Source of the DNA: Adiantum capillus-veneris
Taxonomy: Eukaryota; Streptophyta; Polypodiopsida; Polypodiales; Pteridaceae
Reading direction: 5' to 3'
DNA: 64,000 nucleotides
Assembly: GCA_014529385.2 (NCBI GenBank)
Contig: CM043945.1
Coordinates: 95,210,112 to 95,274,111, forward strand
The position numbers and the translations under genes are program-made. Below are positions 9,901 to 22,254 of the stretch, piece after piece. How positions within the stretch are numbered: position 1 is the first letter of the stretch; each line of letters begins with the position of its first letter. The notes under the pieces are model-generated. The model searched no databases. It saw nothing but the letters and a program-made list of their open reading frames with translations, and was not told the DNA's origin.

Positions 9901-12460
9901 GGTGACCCTAAAAAATATATCTATTATAAATTGTGCCAATGCATGTAGTTTTAGTCTCATGGTATACAATTTGTGCACGTACAAATTGCTCTTTTTATCT
10001 ACAAGTGCAAGTGGATCTTCACAGATTGAATGAGAGGGTAGGGGTCCTCAAAAAGGCTTCAAAAGACTGATGAGAATGGCATTATAAATGTGCTAGTTAG
10101 ATGGTAAATCTAGCCCATAAGAGAATTAATTAATGATAGATAAACTTTTAAAAGGATCATTAAATCAAGGAGCAAGTTGGACAAAAGCATCAGTGTCCAC
10201 ATTGTTGATTTGACACTTTTCAATACGTAACATAACATAGTTTCCTTCCTTAAAAGAATGTGCTTTCCTATGTGTATTTTCATGCTTAGTGTATATTCCT
10301 GTGAATGCTCCATAGCGCATTATACATGAACATAAATATCAAATTTTTTTTTATCAACAACAAGTACCTTGTTTGAAAAACAAGATGCAAGTGTAGGGAG
10401 CAAATAATCATACAAAATTTTAAAAGGTGACTTATCACTAACAAAATGAGTGGTATGAATATATCTCAACAGAAAATATTTTCATTTTCTGGTTCAAGAG
10501 TGTCTACCATTGCTCTCTTTTTCAAAAGTAGTGTTTGCTAATTTGCAAAATCTACGATAATGAACAAAAATTTCTTGGTTGCATTGTAAAATGGTAAGGA
10601 TAGTGCAATACAAGCGACTTGTTGTGATGATATCTCTTAGGTGTTGATCAAATTGTTCCCAATCTTTTTGAGTCTCTCCAATGGGAGAAGATTGTTTTTC
10701 TTGCATGTCTTTATTGCCTTGCTCATGTTGTCCCATTTTTTCATGTATGATATACAATATGCAACTGCTCCATGTGCATTGAAGATGGGTTGTAGTTAGC
10801 ATCCTAGATAGTACACAAAAACTTCAGAAGGTGACTTACCAATAGCAAAACAAGCAATATGAGTCACAAAAGAAAACATTCTCATCTTCTGGATCAAGAG
10901 TGTCTAGCATTGCTCTCTATTTTAGAATTAATGTTTGCTAATTTTCGAAATCTATGTCAATGAACACAAATATCCTGGTTGCAATGTAAAGTGGTAAGGA
11001 GAGTGCAATACAAGTGACTTGTTGTGATGAGATCTCTTAGGTGTTGATCAAATTTTTCCCAATCTTTTTGAGTCTCTCCAATGGGAGAAGGTTTTTTTCC
11101 TTGTGTATGCAAGACAATCTTTATTGCCTTGCTCATGTTGGAGTCCGTTTTTGTAATGTATGATGTTCAATATGAAATTGCGCCATGTACATTGAAGATG
11201 AATTGTATATCAATTCTAGCATCCTAGATAGTGCACAAAAACTTATTTATATTACTTATGTGAATGTATTTGGGTGTTTCTTTTTAGCAAGAGTGTTGGT
11301 TCAGTGATAACATTAGAAAGTTTTTGAGGTTAGTTGCCTTCATCCATGAAAAGTGGAGTAAGTCAATCATCAAAATTTACATGAGAGAGGCATTATGAAT
11401 ATGCCAGTGAGATGGTAAATTTATCCAATAACAGACATCATTGATGATAGATAAAATTTTAAAAGCACCATAAAATTGAGGATTAAGTTGTACAAAAGTA
11501 TTAGTGTCCACAGTCTTGATTTGCGACTTTTCAATACCCAACATCACATAATTTCCTTCCTTAAGAGCATGTGCTTTCGTATGTTTATTCACATACTTAG
11601 TGTATTGTTTGAATGTCAGTAGCATATTATACACGCGCATAAATATCAGGAAAGTCAAAATAAAACTATCAACAACAAGTATTGTGTTCAAACGAGATGC
11701 ATGTACAAGAAGTGAATAACCATATGCAAGTTCAAAAGGTGACTTACCAATAGCAAAATGAGCGGTATGCTTATAATACATAATAGAATATTATCAGGAA
11801 AGTCAAAATAAAACTATCAACAACAAGTATTGTGTTCAAACGAGATGCATGTACAAGAAGTGAATAACCATATGAAAGTTCAAAAGGCGACTTACCAATA
11901 GCAAAATGAGCGGTATGATTATAATACATAATAGAATATTCTCAGTCTAATACTTCAAAAGTAGTGTTTGTTAGTTTGTAAAATCTGTCTTAATGAACAC
12001 AAATTGCATGGTTGAGTTGTAAAGTGCAATACAAGTGACTTGTTGTGATGAGATCACTTGGGCGTTGATCAAAGTGTTTTGAATTGTTTTGAGTCTCCCA
12101 AATGCAAGAATATTATTTTTCTTGCATGTGTACAAGAGAGTCTTCATTGCCTTGCTCATGTTGGAGTCTGTTTTTTGTCATGTATGATGTACAATAAGCA
12201 ACTGCTCCATGTGCATTAAAGATGAATTACATATCAATGTTAGCATCCCAAACAAACAATATCAATGATTTATTGGAATTATTTGTGTAAATATCTAGGA
12301 GTTCATTTAAGCAAGAGTGTTGGTTCAATGATATCAGTTGAAAATGTCTAAATGTAGTTGCCTTCATCCATGGAAAGTGAGAGAATCCAATCATCAAAAC
12401 TTATATATGAGGAATGTCCCAAGTCAAGCAAAGCTACATTAATGTGTTTTTTTGTTGGCC
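9900..12460 (-). pseudogene. repeated Ty3/gypsy integrase 3' fragments
   Basis: The clearest copy (11781-11377) reads IGKSPFELAYGYSLL, then an Ala/Lys-rich link (KAHALKEGNYVMLGIEKSQ), then LNPQFYGAFKILSIINDVCYWINLP and SHWHIHNASL. This is the C-terminal end of a gypsy integrase. A second, frameshifted copy lies at about 10480-10020, and a short third at 11790-11960. Between them an upstream segment (CAAGAGTGTCTA ... GGTGTTGATCAAA ... GAGTCTC) is present three times, near 10495-10800, 10900-11230 and 11945-12250. The arrangement suggests local duplication of one 3' pol segment. No RT is present. Confidence 0.65.
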
Positions 12461-13300
12461 ACTAATTTCAGTCATAAATAGAACGCTTCTATTTTTAGCA
12501 GTTTTGCACCTCTGATGAGCTATTGATGTATGTAGGATTAAAAAAATAAATAAAAAATAATTATCACTTTTGTCAAAAGATAGCAAGTTTGAGGTGCTTG
12601 CACCTATCTAGACGCGATCGTCTCATCCAAATCTACCGCACCCTAAATTTCCATAAAAATAGATGTCTGCTCCAAAAACTGCTAAATATAGCTTGTGTGT
12701 GCATCTGAGGTTTTAGCTCGTCGTCCTCAAGTTTGTATTTGAAAAGAAATTTTCAAATTTGAATTTTGATAAGCTAAGTTCACCTTAGTTAATTAGTCCT
12801 TATTCTAAAGCTAATAGATTTAATTTGTTATTCTAGGATATGTATGTGTATGCATGTGCATGTGCATGGGCATGGGCATGTATGTGCATGTGTATGGATG
12901 TCCATAGGATGACCCATAGCTATGGACCCATATATTTTGGAAAGAATGACTCTAAACATGGGTTTACATGAGGTGTATCACCCAAAGTTGGCATGGAAGG
13001 CTTAGGGAATGGGTAGTTTTGACCTTTCGTAAGAAAGTGAGGTTAGGACACCTCTACATGTGAGAATAGCAGGAGGGGACACCCTACAAAGCAAGGGGAT
13101 AGCTTGAAAGAAAGGTGCCAGCTTAAGCAAGGCCCCAACTTGATAGAATCTATATAAAGACCCCTTTTCTCACATATTGCACACACACTAAAGACAAAGA
13201 AATTCTGATTCTGTGGAAATTCATTAATGAAGCAACTCCAAAGCCTTGTGAGACCAATAACTCCTAGGCACCTTACGGTAATGTATTTTGTTGAATCAAT
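12460..13300. other. no gene; CATG-type simple repeat and a promoter-like TATA
   Basis: At 12838-12905 there is a simple run of TGTATG/TGCATG/GGCATG hexamers. Near 13150 the plus strand has TCTATATAAAGACCCC, followed by TTGCACACACACT, which looks like an LTR or Pol II core promoter. I found no coding region next to it. Confidence 0.4.
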
Positions 13301-14345
13301 TCACTTTTGCATCTAATTTATCTTCTCTTCTGAAGAAACTCCCAGAATACTACTATAATATTCTTATTTATCTAAAGCCAACTGGGAACAACAAAAATTG
13401 TACTTGTTTTAATTTTATACTATGATTCCTCTATATGCATGCAACATGGCATCAATTCAAAGCAAGAGTTTTACTTGTGCAATTAAAGTTGTGCTGCTCT
13501 ATATGCACTCCTTTGTGTTGGTATATACACGCATGTCTTGTTCATTTTTCATTGAAAATAGAAAAAAGGAATTTAAAATGAAATAATCAACTACTTATAT
13601 AGGATGATAGTGTAATTCATAACCTAAACTTTATGTATGCATCAAGCTTGGTGAAGATACGCCATGGTCGTCCATGAATGTGAGGAAATGAGATTAGTGT
13701 ATGAGTAATAGTGTTTATTTATCATAATCCTATGGAAAGATTAATCATACTATATGTTTTGAGCAACGTGTGACATGACCATATATTGTTGGTATTAAAA
13801 TGTTTGCATTCACTCACCTTACTTCCATTGGTTTCTTTACACATTAGCTTACAACTTCTCAAGTTAATTAAGTAATTATTAGTGAGAATGACACCCAAGA
13901 TAACTCGTTTTGGTGGTTTGCACAATCATGATGCTAGAACCGATGATGGAAAAGACAAAGGGAAGGCCTCTATGAATGAAGAAATGTCAATCATCTCATG
14001 AAGCAATGCTATCACTCATGAGAATATAGGAATTTTTTTTGGTTATTTTGATGTTCATTGCATCACGAGTAATTAGGAAGGAAAAATTACCCTAGAAATA
14101 TTGGGTCACTCCCAATTGGAAACCACATCATTTGAATTTGTTATTTTTTTAAGTTTGAATTATTAAGAAGGAATTTTTTAATGATATATTGTCTGAAGTA
14201 GGAAAGAATGTTGCTTAGGAAGGACTCTATCAACCTTACTTCTTTTATTCCAATATTGATTTAGTATGAACTCCCCCTTTGATCAGAGGGAGGTAGCTCG
14301 CGTTTCTATGTAGGAGCTGCGCATTTCTATGCTCGATGTTAACCC
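13300..14345. other. no recognised feature
   Basis: AT-rich unique-looking sequence. A few short open frames do not resemble any family I know. Confidence 0.5.
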
Positions 14346-14989
14346 ATGTCTATGAGGCAACTTAGTTCATTTCTATGGTCGTATAATGAATTGCCAACAC
14401 ATATGCAAAGAGTAAGTCGTAAAATGATTGAGCAAGCCCTCAAAGCAGAGAAAGAAGCAATTGAACTTAAAGGTTCAATGATGAAACGAATGGAATTCTA
14501 GACTTTGAGTGGATGCTCGACTGGTACTTGGTCAAGACGGATTTTTTGAAGTTCGAAATAATATTTGTTTCCATACATCGGATCAATCTTCATGAAGAAC
14601 ATGCTCAAGTAGATGGTGGTTTTAAAGCCTTTTGGTCGGCTTGGTTTAATTGCGGAAAGTTCGTTTGAATACAAGTGAAGGGTGGCAATTCACTAGGTAA
14701 CTGTTGTCTTTGGGACTTTCGCAAACAAGACCATAAATTTCATGTGCAGCAAATGGAAGAGTCAGAGATAGAATGAGCAGATCCTCTGCTTGTGGACTCC
14801 TACATGAGGCTCATATAGGAGCAAGCTATTGTGTGCATGGATTGTAGCTCACTCATGCAACCAATTCAATATATAAAAGCTATTTTAACACAATCAAGGA
14901 TTATAGCTCTTATATTGTGGAGTGACAAGTGTAAATCAACTCAAATGCAAGACTTCAAGGATCTTTATATGCCAGGTACACTAGTATAG
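14346..14989 (+). pseudogene. decayed coding region, function unrecognised
   Basis: From the ATG at 14346 a 51-codon frame reads MSMRQLSSFLWSYNELP, then RKMIEQALKAEKEAIELKG, ending in a TAG at about 14499. A one-base shift there opens a second frame that stays protein-like for about 160 codons with only three stops. It reads LDFEWMLDWYLVKTDFLKFE, then HRINLHEEHAQVDGGFKAFW, later GNCCLWDFRKQDHKFH and LMQPIQYIKAILTQ, and ends near 14989. Long stretches of good amino-acid content with few stops, in one strand and nearly one frame, argue for a former gene or transposon product. I do not recognise the family and assign no function. Confidence 0.5.
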
Positions 14990-15326
14990 GACATCCAACC
15001 CTTGATTATCGACTCGTCATTTACATATTCTAAAACCAATTACAACCCTCATTTGGGCAATGGCTTCTTTGCAATGAGCATGATTCTCCAAGTTTTCAGT
15101 TGTTTTGGTTTTGTACCTTTATGTCGGTAAACGAATTAAATTTTTTTAGAAGTGGTTACCGAATTAAGAATCATGTTCGGCCCAAAAAAAGGACCAGTGA
15201 CTCTGTAACCTAAGGTCAATTCACAAGGAGATGACTATACTCGGCACTCGGATACACTCCTTAAGGGATTTTCCTAGCTTAAAGACCACGGTTAGCACAC
15301 TATTTACTATATATAATTACCCCCGC

Positions 15327-15406
15327 CGGGCTTTTTCATTTTCCCAACGGGCCCGCCTGGCTATTGCATATACCCGACGGTCCCGCCGAGAAAATGAAAA
15401 GGCCCG
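15327..15406. repeat. GC-rich inverted repeat (17-bp arms)
   Basis: CGGGCTTTTTCATTTTC at 15327-15343 is matched at 16 of 17 positions by the reverse complement of 15390-15406. The 46-base loop is rich in CCCG/CGGG. It stands out sharply from the AT-rich surroundings and could form a hairpin or be part of a short palindromic element. Confidence 0.75.
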
Positions 15407-15481
15407 ACAGGCCCCGCAGGGAAAAACGGAAACCCTGGAGGGCTAACCGGCTCTATAGATTTTTGCAGGTTAAAATCACAG

Positions 15482-15564
15482 TCACGTTAACAATTAACGT
15501 GATCACGTGATTTTTTTGTGTAAATACTACAGTTATTGACGTAATCACCCAATCGTGATTACGT
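15482..15564. repeat. two adjacent perfect palindromic hairpins
   Basis: TCACGTTAA at 15482-15490 pairs perfectly with 15494-15502 around a 3-base loop. ACGTAATCAC at 15539-15548 pairs perfectly with 15555-15564 around a 6-base loop, and partial pairing continues outside it. ATCACGTGAT near 15502-15511 is itself a palindrome. The arms of both hairpins share a CACGTTAA/ACGTAATCAC flavour, so this may be a small foldback element. Confidence 0.75.
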
Positions 15565-15638
15565 TAATGAAATCCCTGTACAGTACAATTGATATCTCTA
15601 TCACTACATTCTTGCCAAACAACTTCAACATGTGACTC

Positions 15639-16280
15639 TCAACATTGTCTTCTTGACAAGTAGACATTCATGACATAAGTTGTCTCAGGATCCTCTATCT
15701 TATTCACAATTGTATTGGAAGTATAACTCCTCTTATTTCTTGCACACAACCATCCCACTAATCATGGAGCTATTGTGCCTTCTAAGAAGCATTGAAGTTG
15801 TTCAGGTGTTTGTCTCCAAAATTTTAGAAATATAAGATAAGTTCCTGGCATATTCCACATCACTCTATATGGAGTATCATCAAAAACTAATGTGTTGTTA
15901 GCATGTAGATCCTCAAACATCCCCCAAACCGAAGTCAAATTCTTATGAAGAACTCTTTTATATCCAATCATGATATTTGGATTTTGACAATGCTTATTGC
16001 TCATAAACATCTTGAACTTTGAACAATGCCTAGGAAAGCACATCTCAAGCATATGTTGAGCTTTGGTTAGGTTATAGCAACTCCATATCCAAGGTTCAAA
16101 ATAATCAAAACAAAAGTCCAAGAAAGCTTCTGCATCACGACGCACCACATGATAAACTTCATCTTTGTCATTGACAATTCGCATGTGCTCTGCCCATGAT
16201 GGAACAATATCACCGTGTCACATTTCAACTAAATGAATTAGTAAACCCTCTATATCTAAGATAAGAACCCTCCGTTGTTA
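15639..16280 (-). pseudogene. FCP1-like (HAD) phosphatase relic, copy 1
   Basis: The FCP1 homology domain is a HAD-fold phosphatase that in active members dephosphorylates proteins such as the RNA polymerase II tail. Reading leftward: the first strand RRVLILDIEGLLIHLVE (near 16270-16215), a TGA stop, RRDAEAFLDFCFDYFEPWIW, CQNPNIMIGYKRVLHKNL, then the second acidic motif TLVFDDTPYR near 15880-15910 and WRQTPEQLQCFLEG. The frame continues through a TGA at 15760-15762 to a stop at 15639-15641. The catalytic DxD signature reads D-I-E, so even the ancestor may have been impaired. It is closely related to copy 3 at 22.75-23.24 kb and lies downstream of copy 2 on the same strand. Family call is good; activity very unlikely. 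Confidence 0.75.
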
Positions 16281-16960
16281 CTTAAGAGTAGTAACTGAGT
16301 AGAGGGTGGTTGATGGCTTTGATGAGGCGCCATAAAAGGTTGAATAGAAGAATTTTCTCTTTCAAATGAATTATTCCACTCTAAAAACAACATATTTCTT
16401 TCTTTGGCTCTGAAAAGAAACACGAAACATTTAGTTGATGTTCATTTTTAAACCTTAAAACAAAATTGATGGTTTTAGCATTCAACATCTGATCACTATA
16501 GACACCCAAAAGAATCTTAAATTGGTATCACAATATAAAAAACCATGTGATTATAAAAGTAGGGCAATTTGTCAATACATAAGTAAACTTTAAAGCTCTC
16601 CAAGTCAATTGATACAATTGGTTTAAAAACCAATGGCGAAGTACAATTAGGTGACAATTGGTCTAAAATCCAATAATTCAATATCAAGAAAAACTCAAAC
16701 ACAAAAATTAATCTTTGTGTGAATTGTTTTTAGATCACAAAGACACAAAATTTTGCAAAGTGACCCCTGACTGTTCTTAGAGATTTCTTCTTTTATTTGA
16801 ATGAAATGGTCCAAATTCCCTATGAAATACTCTTTCAAATAATAATCTGGATGAAATTTGCAAGAAACCATGAAGAAGTGAGTGTTTTGAATCAAAATAC
16901 AATTTATCATTTGCAAAAGTATTTATTGAAAATTCAACATGATTTCTAGTGAGTAGTATC
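16280..16960. other. spacer between two FCP1-like relics
   Basis: AT-rich. Short minus-strand open frames (up to 73 codons) match nothing I recognise. It may hold upstream exons or introns of copy 1, but I see no clear splice pair. Confidence 0.4.
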
Positions 16961-18014
16961 TTAGTGTTTGAGAAGATTGTGCTCATTTAGTAGCTTCTTC
17001 ACAAAAGCTTTAGCTGTTACAGTCTTCAATGATAGTGTGGCACAACCCAGCTTCCTTGCTAAGGATATTAATTGTCCTCCCTTCATCATATCAATATTGG
17101 TTTTTTCTTTTCCCATTAGTTCTACTATTTTGTTCCTTCTAATCTCCTTTTCCCTGCTTTGATTAGTTGACTCCTCCTACTTGCCAAAAAGGTCTCCTAG
17201 CTTCTTAAACATTGGTAGCTTATTTGTGGTTATCTCCTTTTGTGACCATCTTGAGTTTTGATCTTTCCAATAGCCCATGACCTTTGTATTCATTGTCATT
17301 GGCAATTGGGGCTTGTCCATAACGATTAGAGTCAATGAACTCATGCACATCTTTGCTCTCGTCAAGTTGAAAAAAGTATGGGAGCAACTCTTTTATGAGA
17401 AAATTATCAACCATATTTTCTTCATTGAACTTTGAAAAAAATATGCAATTATTTGTAGATAAAACACAACATTTGTATGGAGAGTCATCAACAAGAATTG
17501 TTTTGTGTGGATCACATTCAAAGCATGCATATATTTTTGACAATGGCTTAAACATAGCTGGAACTTGAGGATTGTCTGGTCTAAATAATTGCACGCCTTC
17601 GAGAACATAGCAAGATTCTTGAGACCAAACTACAAAAAATGCCAATATCTCCTTTGCAGTGCTTTGAAGTGTTCTCAACATTTGGTAAACATTAGCTCCT
17701 CTAGCTATTTACCAAATCCCAACATTGAATCTCTTGAATATGGTCTTTAAAAAGTGGATGCACCCTAGCCATAACACAAAATGCCTTCGTGAATCATATT
17801 GAATAGTTTTATGAATAGATGATGGTTGTTGACATCGTTTCAATAGTAGACCATTCAAGTCCAATATTATTGTCAACATGGATTTGTTGGGATTCGATGA
17901 AACCAAAGTAGTTGCATCAACAACACCCTCTTGCACATCTTTTATAGATTGAAAGTTTTCACCCATGGCTTCCTTCGATGAAAGATGCAACAAAGAGGCC
18001 TCAAGTATTTGCAT
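16961..18014 (-). pseudogene. FCP1-like (HAD) phosphatase relic, copy 2, most complete
   Basis: From 18014 leftward: MQILEASLLHLSSKEAMGE, then the HAD first strand LTIILDLNGLLLKR (about 17890-17845), HFVLWLGCIHFLKTIFKRF and GIW. An in-frame TAA at 17709-17711 interrupts an otherwise continuous frame. That frame goes on to FFVVWSQESCYVLEG, PHKTILVDDSPYKC (second acidic motif, about 17470-17510), FFSKFNEENMVDNFLI and ELLPYFFQLDES. A frameshift near 17220 leads into a basic tail (SREKEIRRNKIVELMGK ... ARKLGC) ending at a TAA at 16961-16963. The catalytic DxD reads D-L-N, so the second Asp, needed as general acid in this family, is replaced. Upstream on the other side lies the repeat tract of the first divergent module. 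Confidence 0.75.
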
Positions 18015-18440
18015 TTGAGTACCAGTAATTGGATTTTAATTCTTCAAGTGAGGCCTTTGTGGATACATGTGGAAGGCTCTCATTATTTGTTGTTGGATTG
18101 AATCATTCCTTATCTATCCCACCCTCAATCCTTGGATCTAAGCAAAAAACAATGAAAGATCACACAATAGCCTCCTAGAGGATGACATATTAACAAGCAA
18201 GATATTTTGACATGATTATTGACATCCACATAATCATCACTTTTTCTCAAACATTACTGCTCCATGTCTATTATGCAAGAAAAAAATACTTAGAGGATAA
18301 ATCTATCCAAAATTTAAGTATTTTAATTTTGTTACTTACGTACTTGAAAAAAGCTAAGACTATAACCTTAGTAGATCCTAGATATTTGTAACACTATCCA
18401 TTCAATCAATACTATTAAATAAGTTTTGGAAGGATGGGTG
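18015..18440. other. possible 5' region of the FCP1-like relic
   Basis: No gene seen. The stretch directly upstream of copy 2 could carry its promoter or first exon, but nothing diagnostic is visible. The repeat tract begins on its right side. Confidence 0.35.
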
Positions 18441-20050
18441 CATCTTTGATTCACCACTTGGCCAATAGAGACAAGTTCTTGGAGACGAGAAAGAAAATTC
18501 ACAATCCACAATCACGCCACCTTAATCAAGTTTTGGAAGGGAAAGATCATCATCCTCTATTTAGTGCTTAGATTTTTCAAAAAATATTTAAGAAGGTTTA
18601 GTGCATCTTAGATTCACCACTTGGTCATTCTAAACATAGTACAAAAGGGGAAATGCATCCTAAATCCACCATCTTCTCATTATATATTGTTTGTGCAATA
18701 AAGGATGCATCCTAAATAAAATCAAAGTCGTTCTAATAATGACGTTTTGAATGGTGGTGTGCATTCTATATATTGAATCAAAACAAGTTGTGGAAGAGTA
18801 GTACTCATCTTAGATCCACCACTTGGCCAATCTAGAAATCATGGAAGAGTAGATACTAGCTCAATCAAAGATTCAATCATAGTTGTTGAAGTGTCCATCC
18901 ATCCAAGATCCACCACTTGGCCAACCTTAATGGCTTCTGTTAGAGTGAGTGTATTCTAAATCCATCACACACATTTTTCACCACTTATCACATCCTTGAT
19001 CGATGATAAGTGACTATTTTAAACAACTTATAGAAGCTTTGTTGCATTTTAGATCTACCACTTGTTTGAAATCTTAATCCACCACCAAGACACTTTGAGC
19101 AAGGTGTGAGAAGGAAAAGTGCATCTTGTATTTAGTAATTGCCCTTTTGAAACAAATTAAGGAAGGTTTGGTGCATCCAAGATCCATCACAAGACCATTC
19201 TAAACATGGTGATGTAAGGTCTACCACTTTTTCAAGCTATGATCCATTCAAGCATAGAGAACCATATAGTCACCACCACTTGTCCAATCTATGATTTACT
19301 CAAGCGTAGAGATTCATGAGTTCTACCACTCGTCCAAGCTTTACTCTATTCAATCATAGAGAGACACAACGTCCACCGATCTAGATCTATTGAAACATAT
19401 AGAGCCATAAGTTCCACCATGTGTCCAAGCTATGCTCCATTCAATCATAGAGGACCATAAGGTTTACCACTTGTCCAAACTATGCTCTATTGAAACATAT
19501 ACAACCATAAGGTCCACCACTTATCCAAGCTGAGATACAATTGACCATAGAGATCCACAAGGTCCACCACTTGTTCAATCTATGGTCTATTGAAGCATAG
19601 AGAGCCATAAGGTTCACCAATTGTCCAAGCTATGCTCCATTCAAGCATAGGGGACCATACATCCACCACTTACCAAATCTATGCTCTATTGAAGCATATA
19701 GATCCATAAGGTTCTCCACTTGTCCAAGCTATGTCCCATTCAAGTGTAGAGAGTCACTAGTTCCACCAATTGTCCAAGATAGGCTCCATTTGAAGCATAA
19801 AAATAGATAGACACACCACATGGCCACAAGCTTCTATCTTATCTTCAATATATCATCCCTAGTGTCAATGATTCATTGCTCTTAAGCTTCATTATATGCC
19901 CAACCACAAGTATCATGGGTTATTTAGTCTCAATCTCCACTACTTGTTCAACCTAAAGTATCATGGATTATTTGGTGTCAATCTCCATCGCTTGTCTAAC
20001 TTATAGTCTATTGTAATATGTTTATTGTGGTTTTAAGCTTCAACTTTTCT
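18440..20050 (+). repeat. repeat tract of module 1 (CCACCACTTG boxes)
   Basis: In the left half (18.44-19.2 kb) boxes of the type ATCCACCACTTGGCCA recur with GTGCATC and AAGTTTTGGAAGG spacers. In the right half (19.2-19.83 kb) about eleven units of roughly 45-61 bases read GGTCCACCACTTGTCCAAGC, then TATGCTCCATTCAAGC and ATAGAGA. The box is always on the plus strand. The tract ends in a pyrimidine-rich stretch directly before the transposase-like fragment at 20071. Confidence 0.8.
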
Positions 20051-20070
20051 AACCTTCTTTCATTTTTAGG

Positions 20071-20240
20071 ATGGACTTTGAATCTGGGGGGAAAGTGCAC
20101 ATGATACTTGACAATGAAATTGTTTGTGTTGGTTGTGTGTGTAGAACCAATGAAGATTCCACTCGTTGTGGTATAAAGATAGGGCAAGGAAATCTATCCA
20201 TACTAGTGGAGAAATGCATTCCAAACAATCTATTCTAAAA
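20071..20240 (+). pseudogene. N-terminal fragment of the DUF8039/DUF7869 gene (copy 0)
   Basis: It starts MDFESGGKVHMILDNEIV and continues GCVCRTNEDSTRCGIK and IGQGNLSILVEKC. This matches the starts of the long genes at 33381 and 61099. Homology stops near 20220, where repeat sequence of the GGCCATTCT type takes over, so only the first ~50 codons remain. As in the two long copies, a polypyrimidine run ending in AG (CATTTTTAG) comes immediately before the ATG. Truncation by deletion or by repeat invasion are both possible. Confidence 0.8.
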
Positions 20241-20800
20241 TTTTTTGTGCATCCTAGATCCACCAGTTGGCCATTCTTAACAAGTTTTCGAAGGCAAGAT
20301 GCTTCATATACCATGAATTCACTATTTGAAACACGTTTTTTAAGGAAATGTGGATATGAGGTTCACTACTTGGCCATTCTAAATAGCTATTAGAATGGGA
20401 GGTGAAATTTATACCCATAACTTAGCGATTCTAAGTAACCAAAAGACAAATGAGTGAAACTTAGAACTACCATTTGGCCATTCTAAACAAATCTTAGAAG
20501 GTGGTAGCATCTTAAACCAAATATTCCAAACAAGTTGTGGAAGGGTGGTTGGTGCACTCAATAAACTAGTACTTTTCCATTCAAAGAACATTGTGTAAAT
20601 ATGGGTGCATCTTAGATCCGCCATATCTCCAATCTAAAAAAGTTCTTAAGAGGAGCAAGGAAATTTCCAATCCACCATCACGACACTTTAAGCAAGGTAT
20701 GGATGGAAAAGTGCATCCTTTACTTAACGTTTAGCTATTCTAAACAAGTTTTACATGGACTTGGTACATCCATCACTATTGGGATATTCTTAATGGTATG
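20240..20800 (+). repeat. degenerate CCACCACTTGGCCATTCT repeats
   Basis: Boxes such as ATCCACCAGTTGGCCATTC and TACCATTTGGCCATTCTAAAC recur with AAGGTGG spacers. The stretch near 20640-20720 is a diverged copy of 18480-18560 (CAATCCACCATCACGACAC). These belong to the same type as the 50-56.6 kb array. Confidence 0.65.
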
Positions 20801-22250
20801 AAATAAAAAATGCATTCAAAATGAACTATTACATAAATTGCTAATGCATAAGTTTATGCTATGATAAAATATGTACAATGAGATACAAATTCTTGTATGG
20901 ATTATGTTTAGCATGATACATGAACTTTGAAATAAAGCATTATTATGATAGCTCAAAAAATCTTATGAAATTCTATGGATGTCGCTTTAGGAACAGATTT
21001 CTGTATGAAATCAAGTATTCATTGCATAATATATTAGGTAAAGTGGGAAATCCCAATTCCCAGATTGGATAGCTTTCAATATATCATGTACAAGGTGTTG
21101 ACATTTTGTACTAGACTAAACATTTGAAAGAAACATTGGCCAAGAAAAAATATGGTTTTGGGTGGTTGCACCATCGAGAGACTAGTACATTGATTCCATT
21201 TTCATTGTTTATACTCTATTGTCCTACCTACAACTTATCTTAACATGGAGACATTGGTTTGAAGGCCCACAACTTGTTCAAGCTAAGGTCAAATGGAGTA
21301 CCTGAATTTTTAATTCAAGGTCCACCACTTGTCCAAGCTAGCACCCATTGAGAAATAAACCCTCTTGTGCATGACATCAAAGCAACACACACCTCTAATT
21401 TAGAAATTCTTCACTTAAGGTACGAGCCATTTATAAAATGTGTAGCATATGTCAATTGCAACATAGGAGGGCTAGTTTCAACGTGCATTTGTCTAAGATA
21501 GGCTATGGAGGAATGCAAAGTCCACTTCTTATCTAAGCTACAATTAGTGAAAGGATAAGCAAACGTGTTTACATAAAAATTTCTGTAAGTTCTTCTCCAT
21601 TGCAACATAGAAGGTTTAATTTGAAGTTCAAGAAATTATCCTAAAAACATATATAGTGAAATAAATACTACCCACAAGAAAACATTAAATATGCTATTTT
21701 ATAACAAATTGGAGAAGTTAACGTCCAGAAGCATCCAATTATGCGTAGACCCTAATAACGATATGCATGCATACATTGATATCTCAATACATACACTTAG
21801 ACTCCATGGTTTTCCTCTCAACATATTTTAGTTTCCAAAACTCTCTTACATGGAGGATGTAAAATAACCATTCTTGATTCAAACATTTTTCTCCACAAAC
21901 AAGGTCTCTCACACAATTCAAAGTCCATGATTTCTTTTCTCCCAATGCAAACAATTAGACTTTATATTTTTCCTTTCAAAGACTTGTAGGTTCTAAAACT
22001 CTTTTATATGAAGGACACAAAAATAAATGTTTTAGGCAAACATGCGTGCCAAAACTAAGATATTTCCTGCACATCCATGAATTCTCCATTCCATACTTGT
22101 AAGGTTTATTTTGATATCAAACATAAGTTTCTCCTAGTTACAAATGGATGCAACCTTGATATGGAATGATATAGAATTGCTAAAGAACAAAAAAAAATAT
22201 TTTTAAATATATCATGATGAAACACAACCATAATCTAGTAAAATGAGTCC
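20800..22250. other. AT-rich stretch, isolated repeat boxes only
   Basis: I see no gene. Single boxes appear near 21310-21340 (GGTCCACCACTTGTCCAAGC). The rest looks unique and AT-rich. Confidence 0.5.
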
Positions 22251-22254
22251 CCAA

